Positions 40,436-51,300 of a stretch of DNA of 64,000 nt are shown here, piece after piece (positions within the stretch are counted from its first letter, which is position 1; each line of letters opens with the position of its first letter). The notes under the pieces were generated by a model, which searched no databases, was not told the origin of the DNA, and was given only the letters and a program-made list of their open reading frames with translations. Source of the DNA: Begonia masoniana. Taxonomy: Eukaryota; Streptophyta; Magnoliopsida; Cucurbitales; Begoniaceae. Made by a program: the position numbers and the translations under genes. The stretch lies in the NCBI GenBank assembly GCA_022432975.1, contig CM039508.1, forward strand, positions 50,619,646-50,683,645, written 5' to 3'.

Positions 40436-41899
40436 ACTAAAGCTTCCAAAAATGGCGGACTTACCATTTTTTATATACTCAGTTAGCCACCATACATAAT
40501 TCTATATCATGTATATTTATCAGCGTTGTATTAGAATTAGTAGACAATAAAATCATCAGACGAAATTTTGAATAAAATCAGACGATTTTCTATTCCGAAC
40601 CAAAAATCAGTGGATTTTCAATGCGAGAGGAGGAGTTGCAGGGTTTTACTGGCAACTTCTTAGGAGAAGAATGATTGGTTCAATCCATCTTCAAACGATA
40701 ACTGAGAAGAAAAAAAAAAGCAGAGAAGATGACTGTTGGACAGTTGGAGTAAATAGTGATGATACTGAGAGCTCCGACACCGGGAAAAAAATAGAGAATA
40801 ACCCGACGGCGAAAAACGTCCTCTGTTTTCCAGCCTGATTATTCTCCGGCGGGGTTTTTTGTAATTTTAAAGACGGAAAATTTTGGGAAATAAGAAGATT
40901 GATTTAATAAAAAGGAAAAAGAAAAAGAAAAAAAGAAGAGTAATTAATTAACCGATGATTAACAAATGCGCTTTTAAACTATGTTCGTTAACAAATTCGC
41001 CCTTAAAATATAATTTTTTTAGAGAAAAACCATTGTGGTCCATTTCTCTGATAAATTTTGGTTGTGCGGGAGCTCGGTTTTGAAAAACATGTGTTTTTTT
41101 AAAGAAAAACCATTGTGGTCCATTTTTCTGTTAAATTTTGGTTGTGCGGGAGCCCGATTTTGACAAGCAGGATCTCGCTTCGTGAATTAATGTGTTACAG
41201 CAGGAGTATCCTCTTCAAGGCCAAGTTCTCAATTTTTTTTTTAACTTTTAGAGTATGCTTTCGCTCCATGACCAGGATATTAATAACGCCGTAAAAATCT
41301 CCACTCCACGCGATTTCATCTCTCAAGACGAAACCGTAAAGATATTTTTTTTGTCAAATCTTTTATTCTTCATCCCCAAAACTTATTTTCTTTATCGATT
41401 TGACTTTTTAGCCTCTAATTTCTCACTTTTTAGTTCTCTATAATATTCTAATTTTGGAGCGGGAGTCCAGTTTTAGAGAGCAAGATCTTGCTCCAAAAGA
41501 AAAAAAAGACCAAGAGTCCAATCTTGGAGAGCGGACTCCAGCTCTAACACAATAATTTACAAAGCAAGATCTCGCTCTCGAGACAGGGCTCCCACACGAC
41601 CAAATTTAATAGAAATATAGATGACAAGCGTTGTTTTGTAAATGCTAGTTTGTTAATCACATAATATTTTAAAGAACATAATTTAAGAGTAAAGAGATTT
41701 TTTCGTTAATTACTCGAAAAAGGAACAAGAGAGTAGTTGTTAGATTAAGATTAGGTTAATTGCAATTAAGTTGATTAAAAAGTGATTAGAATTAGCGGTA
41801 ATTTTTGTTAAAGAACCAAGCTTTTCAAGAACTACCCACCAAAATCCTCGATCTGTTTTTCTTTCTCGCTAAAATTTTGAACTTTCCTCGTCTCCCACC
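40436..41899. other. Intergenic region between MLO and TMEM209-like genes
   Basis: No gene. Contains the MLO 3' UTR, the fold-back element at 40935-41722, and the leader of the next gene (about 41800-41899). Confidence 0.4.
40935..41722. repeat. Fold-back element with GC core and internal 80-bp tandem duplication
   Basis: Left arm 'gagtaattaatta...gattaacaaatgcgcttttaaactatgttcg' and right arm (reverse complement of about 41540-41722, beginning 'gagtaattaacga...gattaacaaactagcattt') pair. Inner arms share 'aattttggt[t/c]gtg[c/t]gggag'. Within the left arm an 80-bp unit is tandemly repeated (41014-41093 and 41094-41173). The core words 'gatctcgct' and 'gtgcggg' resemble the 33-bp repeat at 10209. 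Confidence 0.78.
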
Positions 41900-44800
41900 A
41901 TGGATGGAAGAGGAAGGAACGTGGGTTCTTCTCCTCCATTGAAGCCCTTCAAGTTTTCAGTGTATCAGAATCCTAAGTTCTCCGCTGCTCTCACTGCTAA
42001 TAGCCTTCAACCTACAAGGCTCACTTTCCTCTGCATCTTCTTCCTATCATGCTCCTCTGGATTCCTGCTTCTCTCCTTTATTTCCAGGTAAGAATAATGC
42101 TTCGCTTCGCATCTATCTGTTGCCTTATTTAAGTAATTAGGGTTTTTCGTCTTTGCGTTTCTTGGCTTTTGATTCGTTGTACAGTAGCTTCAATGTGCCG
42201 TTTCGAGGTTCGGAGCTAAAACTGAAGTATTAAACTGTCGATAGTTGCCCGGAGGAAGCTTTTAGAAAATGTTAGAAGATAAGTTAAGTTGGTTCTGGGA
42301 TTCTATTGCGGTTGTTTCTGTTATCCTCCATTAAAACTGCTGAACTTCAGATTCTTGCAATGGCTTCTATTGCCCTAGACATGGGAAACTGAAGAACCTT
42401 CTTCTTCTTCTCACATTCGACTTACAATTTCTTCAGCAGGAGAGCTCTTTTCATCCACCTAACATCAACTTTTTCCTGTTTCTTTTCCTAGTTTCATTCC
42501 AAACTGAGCTAATATAATTTTGATCAGGCAATTTCTTCAATTTGTCTGCTTTTCTCTGGTCTCTATCCAGCAACTCAAATCTATTTCTATGAAGATTTCT
42601 TCACATGTTTGCTCATATCATTGCAGAGAAAATGGGTTTATCAACAATATAAAGTTACAAAATTTATCGCAGCGGACAGCTTGTAAGTAGATAATTCGCC
42701 CTTCTTTTTTATCACTCAATATTGAGTTTCTGATAATATAATTCTCTTGGAATGTTAAAATTTTCCAGATTTTTCTGTAAAGGCAATAGAGGGTGTCATC
42801 AGCTTTGTACTTTTAGGAACTATATTTGCCCTCTTCAAAGCCATTTCCCTGCATAGAAGAAGCAATGCACCTGCTGTATCTACCTCTAAAGAAAGTAATG
42901 GTCATTCACATCTTTCAATTCGTCAACTGGGGCTTCTCGGCATGAAGTCGAAAGGTGATCAACCGATAGTCGAAACTTCAAAGAAACCTCCGAAATCGAA
43001 AGTGCATTTACCATCTTCTCCTTCCAATACTCTTGTTCCCCTTCATTCACCAATGAGTATTTCAAGCTATTCATCCCAAAAAAGCATGGATAAATTAAAT
43101 TCCAGCACTGGAAGTAAGATGCAATCTCCCCGTCCTTCATCTTCTCTGTATCTTGTCCCTGGGGCAGTCTCACCACTCTCTTCTCAAAGCTCACCCGGGC
43201 TGGATTCGATGACTTCTACTCCATGGTCGAACAAGCGAAGCTCCTCTGCAAAAGGGATAGCATCTGAAGAAGATTTTGAACGGTTTTTGGCAGAAATGGA
43301 TGAGAAAATAACGGAATCGGCAGAAAAACTGGCGACTCCACCCCCGACTATTCGCAGTTTTGGCGTAGCCAGTTCGACAACTATTGCTGGTTCAGCTACT
43401 ACATCTGGACCTAAGAGAAGCACACCCTTGAGGCCTGTTCGGATGTCTCCTAGCTCTCAGAAAATGGCTACACCCCCTAAGAAAGGAGAAGGGGAAGTTC
43501 CTCCACCAATGTCAATTGAAGAATCTATTGAAGCTTTTAAGGATTTGGAGATATATCCTCAAATCGAGCAGTGGAGGGACCGTCTCAGGCAATGGTTTTC
43601 CTCTGTTTTGCTTACTCCTTTGCTCAACAAGGTCGAGACAAGTCATCTTCAGGTATGCTGTTTTCAAGATCAATTGCTCCAGTTTCATGATTATCGAGTT
43701 TTAACGATTCGAGGTGATTAATATGTTGTGCTGTCAATCAATACTAACACCTCTCTAAATGGATTTGGTGTAGTAACAGGCCTCACACAGATTGATACGT
43801 TTGATGATGTTTTGGCTGAAATTTTGACTCACCAAGGATGTTTACATTATTGTTTTTATAAAAAAAAAACGAAATATATTGAAAGAAGGAAAATACAAGA
43901 TGAGAGGAGTAAAACATTTCTCAAGAAAAAACAATCACTTAATTCAAAGTAATTTTTCTCCAATTAGAAAGAACTAAATTAAAAAATGAATTATAAAAAA
44001 CTTAAGACAATAGACCTAACTTTGTAATAGTGAAATTAATATGATATTGAAAATTCACTTTATCGTCGAAGATATCAATATCGACTTGTCCGGATCGCTA
44101 AAAAAAATGAGCAAAACGTCTTAGCTTCTACTTCTTAGATCTTTCTTTCTTATTAAAAATGTTAGAATGCACTCTTGCAGGCTGATAAATATTGTTCCAA
44201 GGGTGTTTACAGGATTGCTTTAGGTTACTTGAAAGCTGCAATTTGTTAACAAGTTGTTCATGCCTTGGTCTTTTAGGTTATGCAAGCTGCTGGAAAACTT
44301 GGTATTTCTATTGCTGTCAGTCCAATAGGCAGTGAGTTACAAACTAATGGCGCTGAAGCCATTATATCCTCATTAGATAGGAGTAAGGAATGGCAACCCA
44401 CATTGATCCAGGACGAAGACGGACATCTTCATCAGCTACGTGCTACTCTCCTGCAATCTATCGGTGCTTCCGTTCGTATGTTATGGCTATGCTAGTTGCT
44501 TTGAAATAATGGCTATTTCTTTGTTCTTCTTGTTCTCTGCTTAAATTTGATGGAGTTTACTCTAATCATAGCGGGGATCAACAGATTTTGCTGTAGAGAC
44601 TGTTGTGACTTGGCCATGTGATTCCGTTTGTATGCTACGGCTATGCTAGTTGCTTTGAAATAATGGCTAGTTCTTTGTTCTTCTTCTTCTCTGCTTAGAA
44701 TTGATGGAGTTTACTCTAATTATAATGTAGCCATGGCCAATTCACAACAGTCTCCACAGCAGAATCTGTTGATCCCAATTATGCAGGAGTGTGTTGACGC

Positions 44801-45857
44801 CATTGCAGAACATCAGAGGCTTAATGCATTGATGAAGGGAGAGTGGGTTAAAGGTTTGCTTCCACAAAGCAGTGTTCCGGCCGATTACACCGTTCAAAGA
44901 ATCCGAGGTTTTAACCTACTATCATTCTATTAACATTGTTACTGTCAAACTGGATTATGAAATTTGACCTGATAATGATAAATAATTTGGAGTAAATTCT
45001 TTTTATCTTCATCTGGGATTATTCAGAGCTGGCTGAAGGAACATGCCTGAAGAATTATAACTATATGGGAAAAGGTGATGACTACAACAAAAAGAAGAAA
45101 TGGGCTGTTGAGCTTCCCACTGATTCTCACTTGCTCTTATATCTATTCTGTGCTTTCCTCGAACACCCGAAGTGGATGCTCCATCTGGATCCGATGTCTC
45201 ATGCCGGAGCTCAGGCTAGTAAAAATCCATTATTCTTGGCGGCTCTTCCACCAAAAGAAAGGTCTCCCGAGAAGTACATTGTCATCACATCGGCTGTGCC
45301 GTCTACCCTTCACCCAGGAGCTTGCCTGCTGGTTGTTGGCCGGCAAAGCCCCCCTATCTTCGGTTTGTTCTGGGACAAAAAGTTACAGTTTTCTCTTCAG
45401 GTACGTAGCCATAAAACTGATATCTAATCGAACAAAACTTTTTAGAGTTCGAAATTGCAAGAGGAGTCAGTGACCGGATTAAAACACTTGATTAAATGGA
45501 AAACATGTTATATACCTGTGAAATTTAACTGATAAATTGACAGCAAAATACAAATTGCTGACAATTTAAAGATGAAGATTATGTTTGTAAAAAAAAAAAA
45601 ATCAAGGTCTAACACGTTAATGACCTCAAACGTAGAGTTTAAATTTCACTTTATCTATCTAATTTGGCAACTTGGTGTTATGTCCTGTTATTAGTTCTAA
45701 CGATTATTATCGACAGGGACGGACTGCATTGTGGGACTCCATACTGCTGCTTTGTCACAGAATCAAGAATGTGTATGGAGGGGTTATAAGGGGAATGCAT
45801 CTTGGTTCTTCTGCTTTGAATATTCTTCCAGTTTTAGAGTCAGAGACTGAAGATTAA
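41900..45857 (+). CDS. TMEM209 / cytochrome b561 N-terminal family membrane protein
   Basis: Seven exons: 41900-42087, 42627-42682, 42769-43652, 44277-44475, 44731-44907, 45027-45400 and 45717-45857; 672 residues. The N terminus has two hydrophobic segments, in exon 1 (about residues 46-62) and exon 3 (about 85-105). A long Ser/Pro-rich disordered region (about 115-270) follows, then a conserved folded C-terminal half with W-A-V-E-L-P-T-D-S-H-L-L-L-Y and A-L-W-D-S-I-L-L-L-C. This is the domain named 'cytochrome b561, N terminal', the plant version of animal TMEM209, a nuclear-envelope-associated protein. No haem-ligand arrangement is visible, so the b561 name should not be read as a redox function. 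Intron 4 contains a duplicated copy of the exon 4/intron 4 junction. Confidence 0.85.
44468..44726. repeat. Duplicated exon 4/intron 4 junction in the TMEM209-like gene
   Basis: About 104 bp starting 'ttccgttcgtatg' (44468-44571) recurs at 44622-44726 with a few substitutions ('ttccgtttgtatg'). The first copy spans the last eight exon bases and the GT donor; the second, 154 bp downstream, carries a duplicated potential donor. Confidence 0.85.
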
Positions 45858-46060
45858 ACAAGCCTTGTTTGATTAGCCATTACATTTCCTGGCAACCAAT
45901 TTCTTTAACTTTTTAATATTTGTAATTTAATTAATAGAATAGGAAAAATTTTGGGTTTTTCTTGAATTTTGATGGCCAAGTTGCAACCAATGATTTCAAA
46001 TTTGGAAATAGATTCATTGGGTGTACGAATCGTATCATATGAATCAAACAAATGAAGTTT
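45858..46060 (+). other. Probable 3' UTR of the TMEM209-like gene
   Basis: T-rich sequence following the stop; no coding frame supported. Confidence 0.4.
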
Positions 46061-46065
46061 TTAAG

Positions 46066-46560
46066 AACTCAATCTGCAGAATCTCGAAGCAAGTTTGTTG
46101 GATATAGAAGGAGAATGAGTATCGGCAAAACAACGATCGCCATGTTCACCGAAATCCTCTGTTTTTTCAACTCAATCACCAGATTTCCGGCAACGTTCCT
46201 GTAACTCCCCAGTACCCATGGTCCTTCTTCACTTCTCGTTGCCATCCTTGCTTTCACCGTCAAGCTTCTCGTCTTTCGTTTCATATCTTTCTTTCCTGCT
46301 CTCTGTGTTTTTCTCTCTCGCCTCTTTGCCACTGTTGTTATTGTTCGTCTGGTCGTTTTCCTTCTTGACTGATTTCTCCGGCGACGTATCATTAGGCGGC
46401 TTACTGTATTCTTCACCCTTCTTGGTTGTTGGCGCCTCTCTCTGTTATACCCTCTTCATTGTTTTCCTTCTTCTCAAATTGTTTTAGTTCAGATAGGAAT
46501 ATTAGATGCGTTCATTCTTTGCTCTCAGACATTCCACTCGAAGCCCGCGAGAGATGCTGG
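46066..46560 (-). pseudogene. Coding-like Lys/Glu-rich region with C-terminal hydrophobic segment, unidentified
   Basis: On the minus strand a 115-codon frame (46069-46416) ends with a hydrophobic helix (M-A-I-V-V-L-P-I-L-I-L-L-L-Y). An overlapping frame in the same interval reads as a Lys/Glu/Asn-rich hydrophilic stretch (P-P-N-D-T-S-P-E-K-S). The two cannot both be real. The pattern suggests a decayed or frame-shifted gene, or an exon of an unannotated gene. I do not recognise the family. Confidence 0.25.
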
Positions 46561-46882
46561 AAGGTGGGGGTTTGGAGAGAGAGAGAGAGAGAGATCTTCA
46601 GAATTCCAGAAGATGATAGGAAGGATTGTGGAGGCAATTTCGAGAAACCATACAGCGTGGACTGCTCCAGCTCGAATGGCCGGAGCCGGAGGAACATTCA
46701 GGCAACGCAATATGCTAAGGGGCTGGTAAACGAGAAGCGGCTTAAGATGATAAAACTAGGTTGGGTGGAATCGCAGTTGCCATTTACGATTCCAGAGACA
46801 ATCTGATCTCCGAAGTCCGAGGTCAGGGTGCGGCGATCTATTGAACGTAGGAATAATAATAGTGAAAGCCAAGTAACAAGCA

Positions 46883-46955
46883 GCCCGTCTAGCTCAGTTG
46901 GTAGAGCGCAAGGCTCTTAACCTTGTGGTCGTGGGTTCGAGCCCCACGGTGGGCG
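46883..46955 (+). tRNA. tRNA-Lys (anticodon CUU)
   Basis: A complete 73-nt cloverleaf: acceptor stem gcccgtc pairing with ggtgggc and discriminator g; D arm with the A box (tagctcagttgg); anticodon stem aaggc...accttg around loop ctcttaa giving anticodon CTT; T arm with ggttcgagccc (B box). No intron. A run of 13 T (46966-46978) just downstream is a Pol III terminator, and 'aacaag' upstream fits the plant CAA start motif. It lies between TMEM209-like and SIZ1. Confidence 0.96.
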
Positions 46956-46965
46956 TTGAAGATGA

Positions 46966-46978
46966 TTTTTTTTTTTTT
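46966..46978 (+). terminator. Pol III oligo(T) terminator of tRNA-Lys
   Basis: Thirteen consecutive T start 11 nt after the tRNA 3' end, the standard RNA polymerase III stop signal. Confidence 0.85.
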
Positions 46979-48357
46979 GGTTATCTAAATCAAGTTCCAT
47001 CGTATGCTCAAAGCAAAATTAATGTTCTCTCACCTTATATTCTGCTTTTAGTACACTACTCTTCACCCTGGACATATAACAGTGACAATCCTCAATGAAT
47101 AGTCGACCCAAAAATAGCATCAATTGCGACACCGAGTGTTTGGGAGGGGGGGTACCCTTTGTCCTAGATGTCTCATCCTTAACCCTCAGTGGGTTCTCAA
47201 GTTATCATCCATTTTCTTTGTATTTATGGGTAGTTTGTCTCTATCATTCCTCCGTGTCTCCAACCCCTATCTTAAGGCTAAAATGTTGATGGGTCTTGAG
47301 ACAAGACGCGAACTAGATTAATATATTATTTTAATTATATTATAATTTACTTTAATTATTATACTAATTCACGTCAAAAAATAAGATTACAATATAAAAA
47401 TAAAAAATAAACCTACCATCACTCAAATTCCATTGGGGCATGCATAATTTCTCTAGTTGTAAAAGTTTCAGGCATTCCAAGCCAGTTTCGGCCGATGAAG
47501 GATAAATTGCTTAAATCAATTACCTGCCCAAAAACTTTGCCCACAAATCCAGAGAATTCTCGATTTCGACCTTCCAATTTTCACATAACTTATAAAAAGA
47601 CGTCACTATAGAAATATCCTCCGGTCTACTAATCAACTCTAGAACTTATATAAAGCCAAATAAAAGGGAAGCAAGAGGCAATATTTCTAAAACTCATTGC
47701 CCCCGAGTCATGCAAACAAAATTAAAAATAAATCTTAACACATCTTTTCAAGCATACTTCAATTTGTGGTCAATGGAAGCAGCTGGTTTGAACACAGAAG
47801 ATAGCAGTAGAAGATTGAAAATGGGTAAAAATAATCTACACATATAAACCGTGCTTCATACAAAATTATTTGCTCTCACAACAAGCAAGAAATCTATATT
47901 TCACTCAAGGCTCCCTGGCTCTGGGTATTTTCCTGTACATTTTACCTGCACTAAGTGTGTGAAGTGTAACGTCTTCGCTAAGAATCTAGCAACGAGAAGT
48001 ACCTCATCCAATCCTGCCAGACAGTTTCGACTTATTAAACAAAAAATGCAGGTCATTGTCAAGCAAAATACTTGGAAAAAATCAGAATTTGGACATACCC
48101 TTTGATAAATCAATGTGAGGTACCAGCAATATAAACACTGGTAGTTCGATCAATAATCTTGTTCCGTCACTAAGGACACTTCATAAGACAAATCTTCACT
48201 TGTGAGGACAAAATCATCTCTCTCTTCCTTTGTAATAGAGGAACAAAAAGATTCTTCATGGGTTGACAGACTTATAAATTATTCAGGTTGCTGTCTATGC
48301 CTAAATAAGTTTAAAATGAGAGCAACAATATTTCTTGTCCGTATAATTCTTATCCAA
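46979..48357. other. Region between tRNA-Lys and SIZ1
   Basis: Mostly AT-rich, presumably including the SIZ1 3' UTR (right part). A short minus-strand frame at about 47427-47575 ending in a stop (G-Q-V-I-D-L-S-N-L-S-F-I-G) looks coding-like but is not identified. Confidence 0.35.
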
Positions 48358-51300
48358 CTACTCCGAGTCTGAGTCAATAGAAAGATAGAGTCGTTGCCTA
48401 ACGGAACGTTTTTGACGAGGGAAGGAGAAAGGACTACCTGACCTTGGTCTGATTGTCTTGTCAGATCTAACATTGTTGGTACCAAGAAGCAAAGAAGCTG
48501 CAAATAAGTAGCAAACAGATGAGAAGGTGTGCAATTAATAGCAATTGCATGCAGTCAATGCACCTGGATTCCTCAAGAAACTACAATGCTGGGGTTAAGA
48601 GGGTAGTATTCTGAATTTACATTGCCTAGTACATTCCCCGGTCTGGAAGGGGGTTACACCCTTTGGGGATCAATAATCGACTATCAATAACATGGCTACT
48701 ACATCAACCTCAATCAGTGACAATAAGAATCATGCATGCTTAAATCGATGGACTTACTGGTAAGTTGGTCTGAAATTCCTGCACCCTAGAGAAAACAAAG
48801 ATTTAATTCAAAGTTGAAGAATAATTACCTGTATATGTTGGTGAATCCATGGCCCCTCCTCTTGATAGTGCGTGATGGTTTATGTTCACTTCCTTTTGGG
48901 TCACAGCCTCACCATTGCTGGCACAGGTATCCCCCCCAAGTCTAAGTGATATCCAATCTTCATTATGATCGCCATTTGAAACATCGGCCTGTTCTCTAAA
49001 ATCAATATGATTTTGAGCATCTGACGGCCTTGTAGGAAGAAAAATTTGGAGAGAGGGATCGTCCGCTGTAAATACCAAGGGATTGTCTATTAAGCCACCA
49101 TTCATTTCAGCATCAGTCATTCCAACAAAAGGATCAGGAACAAGAGAAGAAGATCCTAAAGTAGCTTCTGGAGCCATTGTGTAGCCATTCATTGACGAAG
49201 AACAATTCATGGAGCCATGTTGCAAATTAACTAAAGCATCAGACACATCCGCATCAGAACCAAATAACTGAAAACCTGCACCTGCTTGAGTTCCAGTAGG
49301 TAAAGGCCAAAGGGATATCCCATATTCATCATCGTTGTTATTGAAAAGACCCAAGCCAGCTGTTATAAAAGTAGGATCTTCTGGGCATGCATTCGTAATT
49401 CCTGGTGGTGTAGAAAATGGAATCCCAACATCATCTACTCGATTATTTTGATGAACAGCTCCAGAGGATACTAGCATATCGTTCTCTTCTTCAGAATCAC
49501 TAAGAACAATAACTTCGTCAATGGTTCCAGGAGGATTACGATCTGTAAATCCATACGCCGGATCAATGTTCAGTGAAAGAGAATCCATCTCAATGCCATT
49601 GTTAGTAGAGAAATCAAAATGAGTACCACCATCCTGATTGACACTTGGATCATCACCATCCCTACCACTTCCAGTGGCACTGCTACTCATTGGGATAATT
49701 TTCTGCTCACGGCCACCAAAGTGCTCAGGTAATCTAACTGAGTTGTTGAAATCTTCCGGTTTGCTAACTTCCCAAAAGCCATTACCGTTCTTCCTAATCT
49801 CAAGTTTTAAACCAGTATAGCCATCTGATAATCCTTCCTGTTTGATTTGCTTTAAGGCTTCCATCGATGGTTTATGTTCTACCTCGTTCGGAGCCCAAAT
49901 TGCTCCATCGGGTAGATGCCAAAGACTAAGATCGCCCAGATCCCTGCGCTCACTTTCTGTTTTTGCCTTGACACGCCAAGTACCATCAGGCTTTACTTCA
50001 ATCTCTGTTACATCTTCTCCACAATGTCTCATCTGTTTCAGAGTTCTACATTACTTACAAGCGCTGATATATGAGTAATGCAAGGGAGTAAACTAGAAAT
50101 TAAGAAAATAAAAGCACCTACCAAAGAGGTGATTCTATTGAAGTAGGGGTCAATTATGATATTCTCCAGGGCGTAGTTCTTTAGACAGATGGGGCACTGC
50201 CACTGCAGTAATAACCAGAAGCTCAGTGAAACACCATCCAACGCTTCAGACAAGGATACAAAAAAAAATTGCATTAGTTAAAACCATACCTTTCTAGAAC
50301 GTTGATTCATTTCCACAAAAACTTCAAGATCAAAACAGACCATGTGTGCACAAGGTTTAAATCTTCCAGCAATCTTCATCCTTGAACCACTCATCTGGAA
50401 ATTACATTCCCATCACCAAATTTATATACTAGTCTCATTAAACTGATGAGTTTAAAACAAGCACTTGAAATCACAATCAATAATAAGAAAACTTAGTACC
50501 TCATAAGCACTTGAAATCACAATCAATAATAAGAAAACTTAGTACCTCATAATAACAAAGAAGAGAAATTAACTAAAATACAGTTATGATCATTGTATCA
50601 AGTATATGATCAAAGAAATCCAGGAATAGTAAGACATTCATGATCATTTTAGAACATGGCCAAATCTGTACTTCCATGCTACATCATCTGATGAGGCCAT
50701 ATTGGTTTATTAATCTGTCTGGTCGGAGTGACAATTCAGGCAACAAAGGCAGATACATCGGAGGGAGGATATGCTAGCTTAACATGAAAAAAAAATAAAT
50801 ATAAAAATTTATATTCTACACGAAAGTGAGAAAACTTACTGGACAACGAAGATTGACACCAAAAAAATCTGCAACTACTTCAACGTCACTGTCGCTATCA
50901 GCGTTATCTGTAGTCGCACTACCACCAATGCAACGCCGAACGCGAGCAAGAGCATCTTCAAAGTGCTCACCATCTGACTCCTTGGGTATCGTGCCTAGAA
51001 TCTGAAAAAATGGTAATAACCACAGACAACATAGAATTCAACTCTCAGGCAAGAGTAAATAATTAATACGACTCTTGTACACTTCGTACATAAATAATAC
51101 ATGCTCATTTAGTTCTTGAAAAAATTAGTTAAGCAAAACATCCAATACAAACAAATGATTCAATATGAGATTCCAAACTCAAGCAGTACCTGATTAACAG
51201 TGCGCCGCTTTACTATTCGAACTCCTAAACAAAAAATGCGAGCATCACATCCACTCAAGTAAATCTTATTAATACCATCTTTTGTAAATGGAGTAATCTG

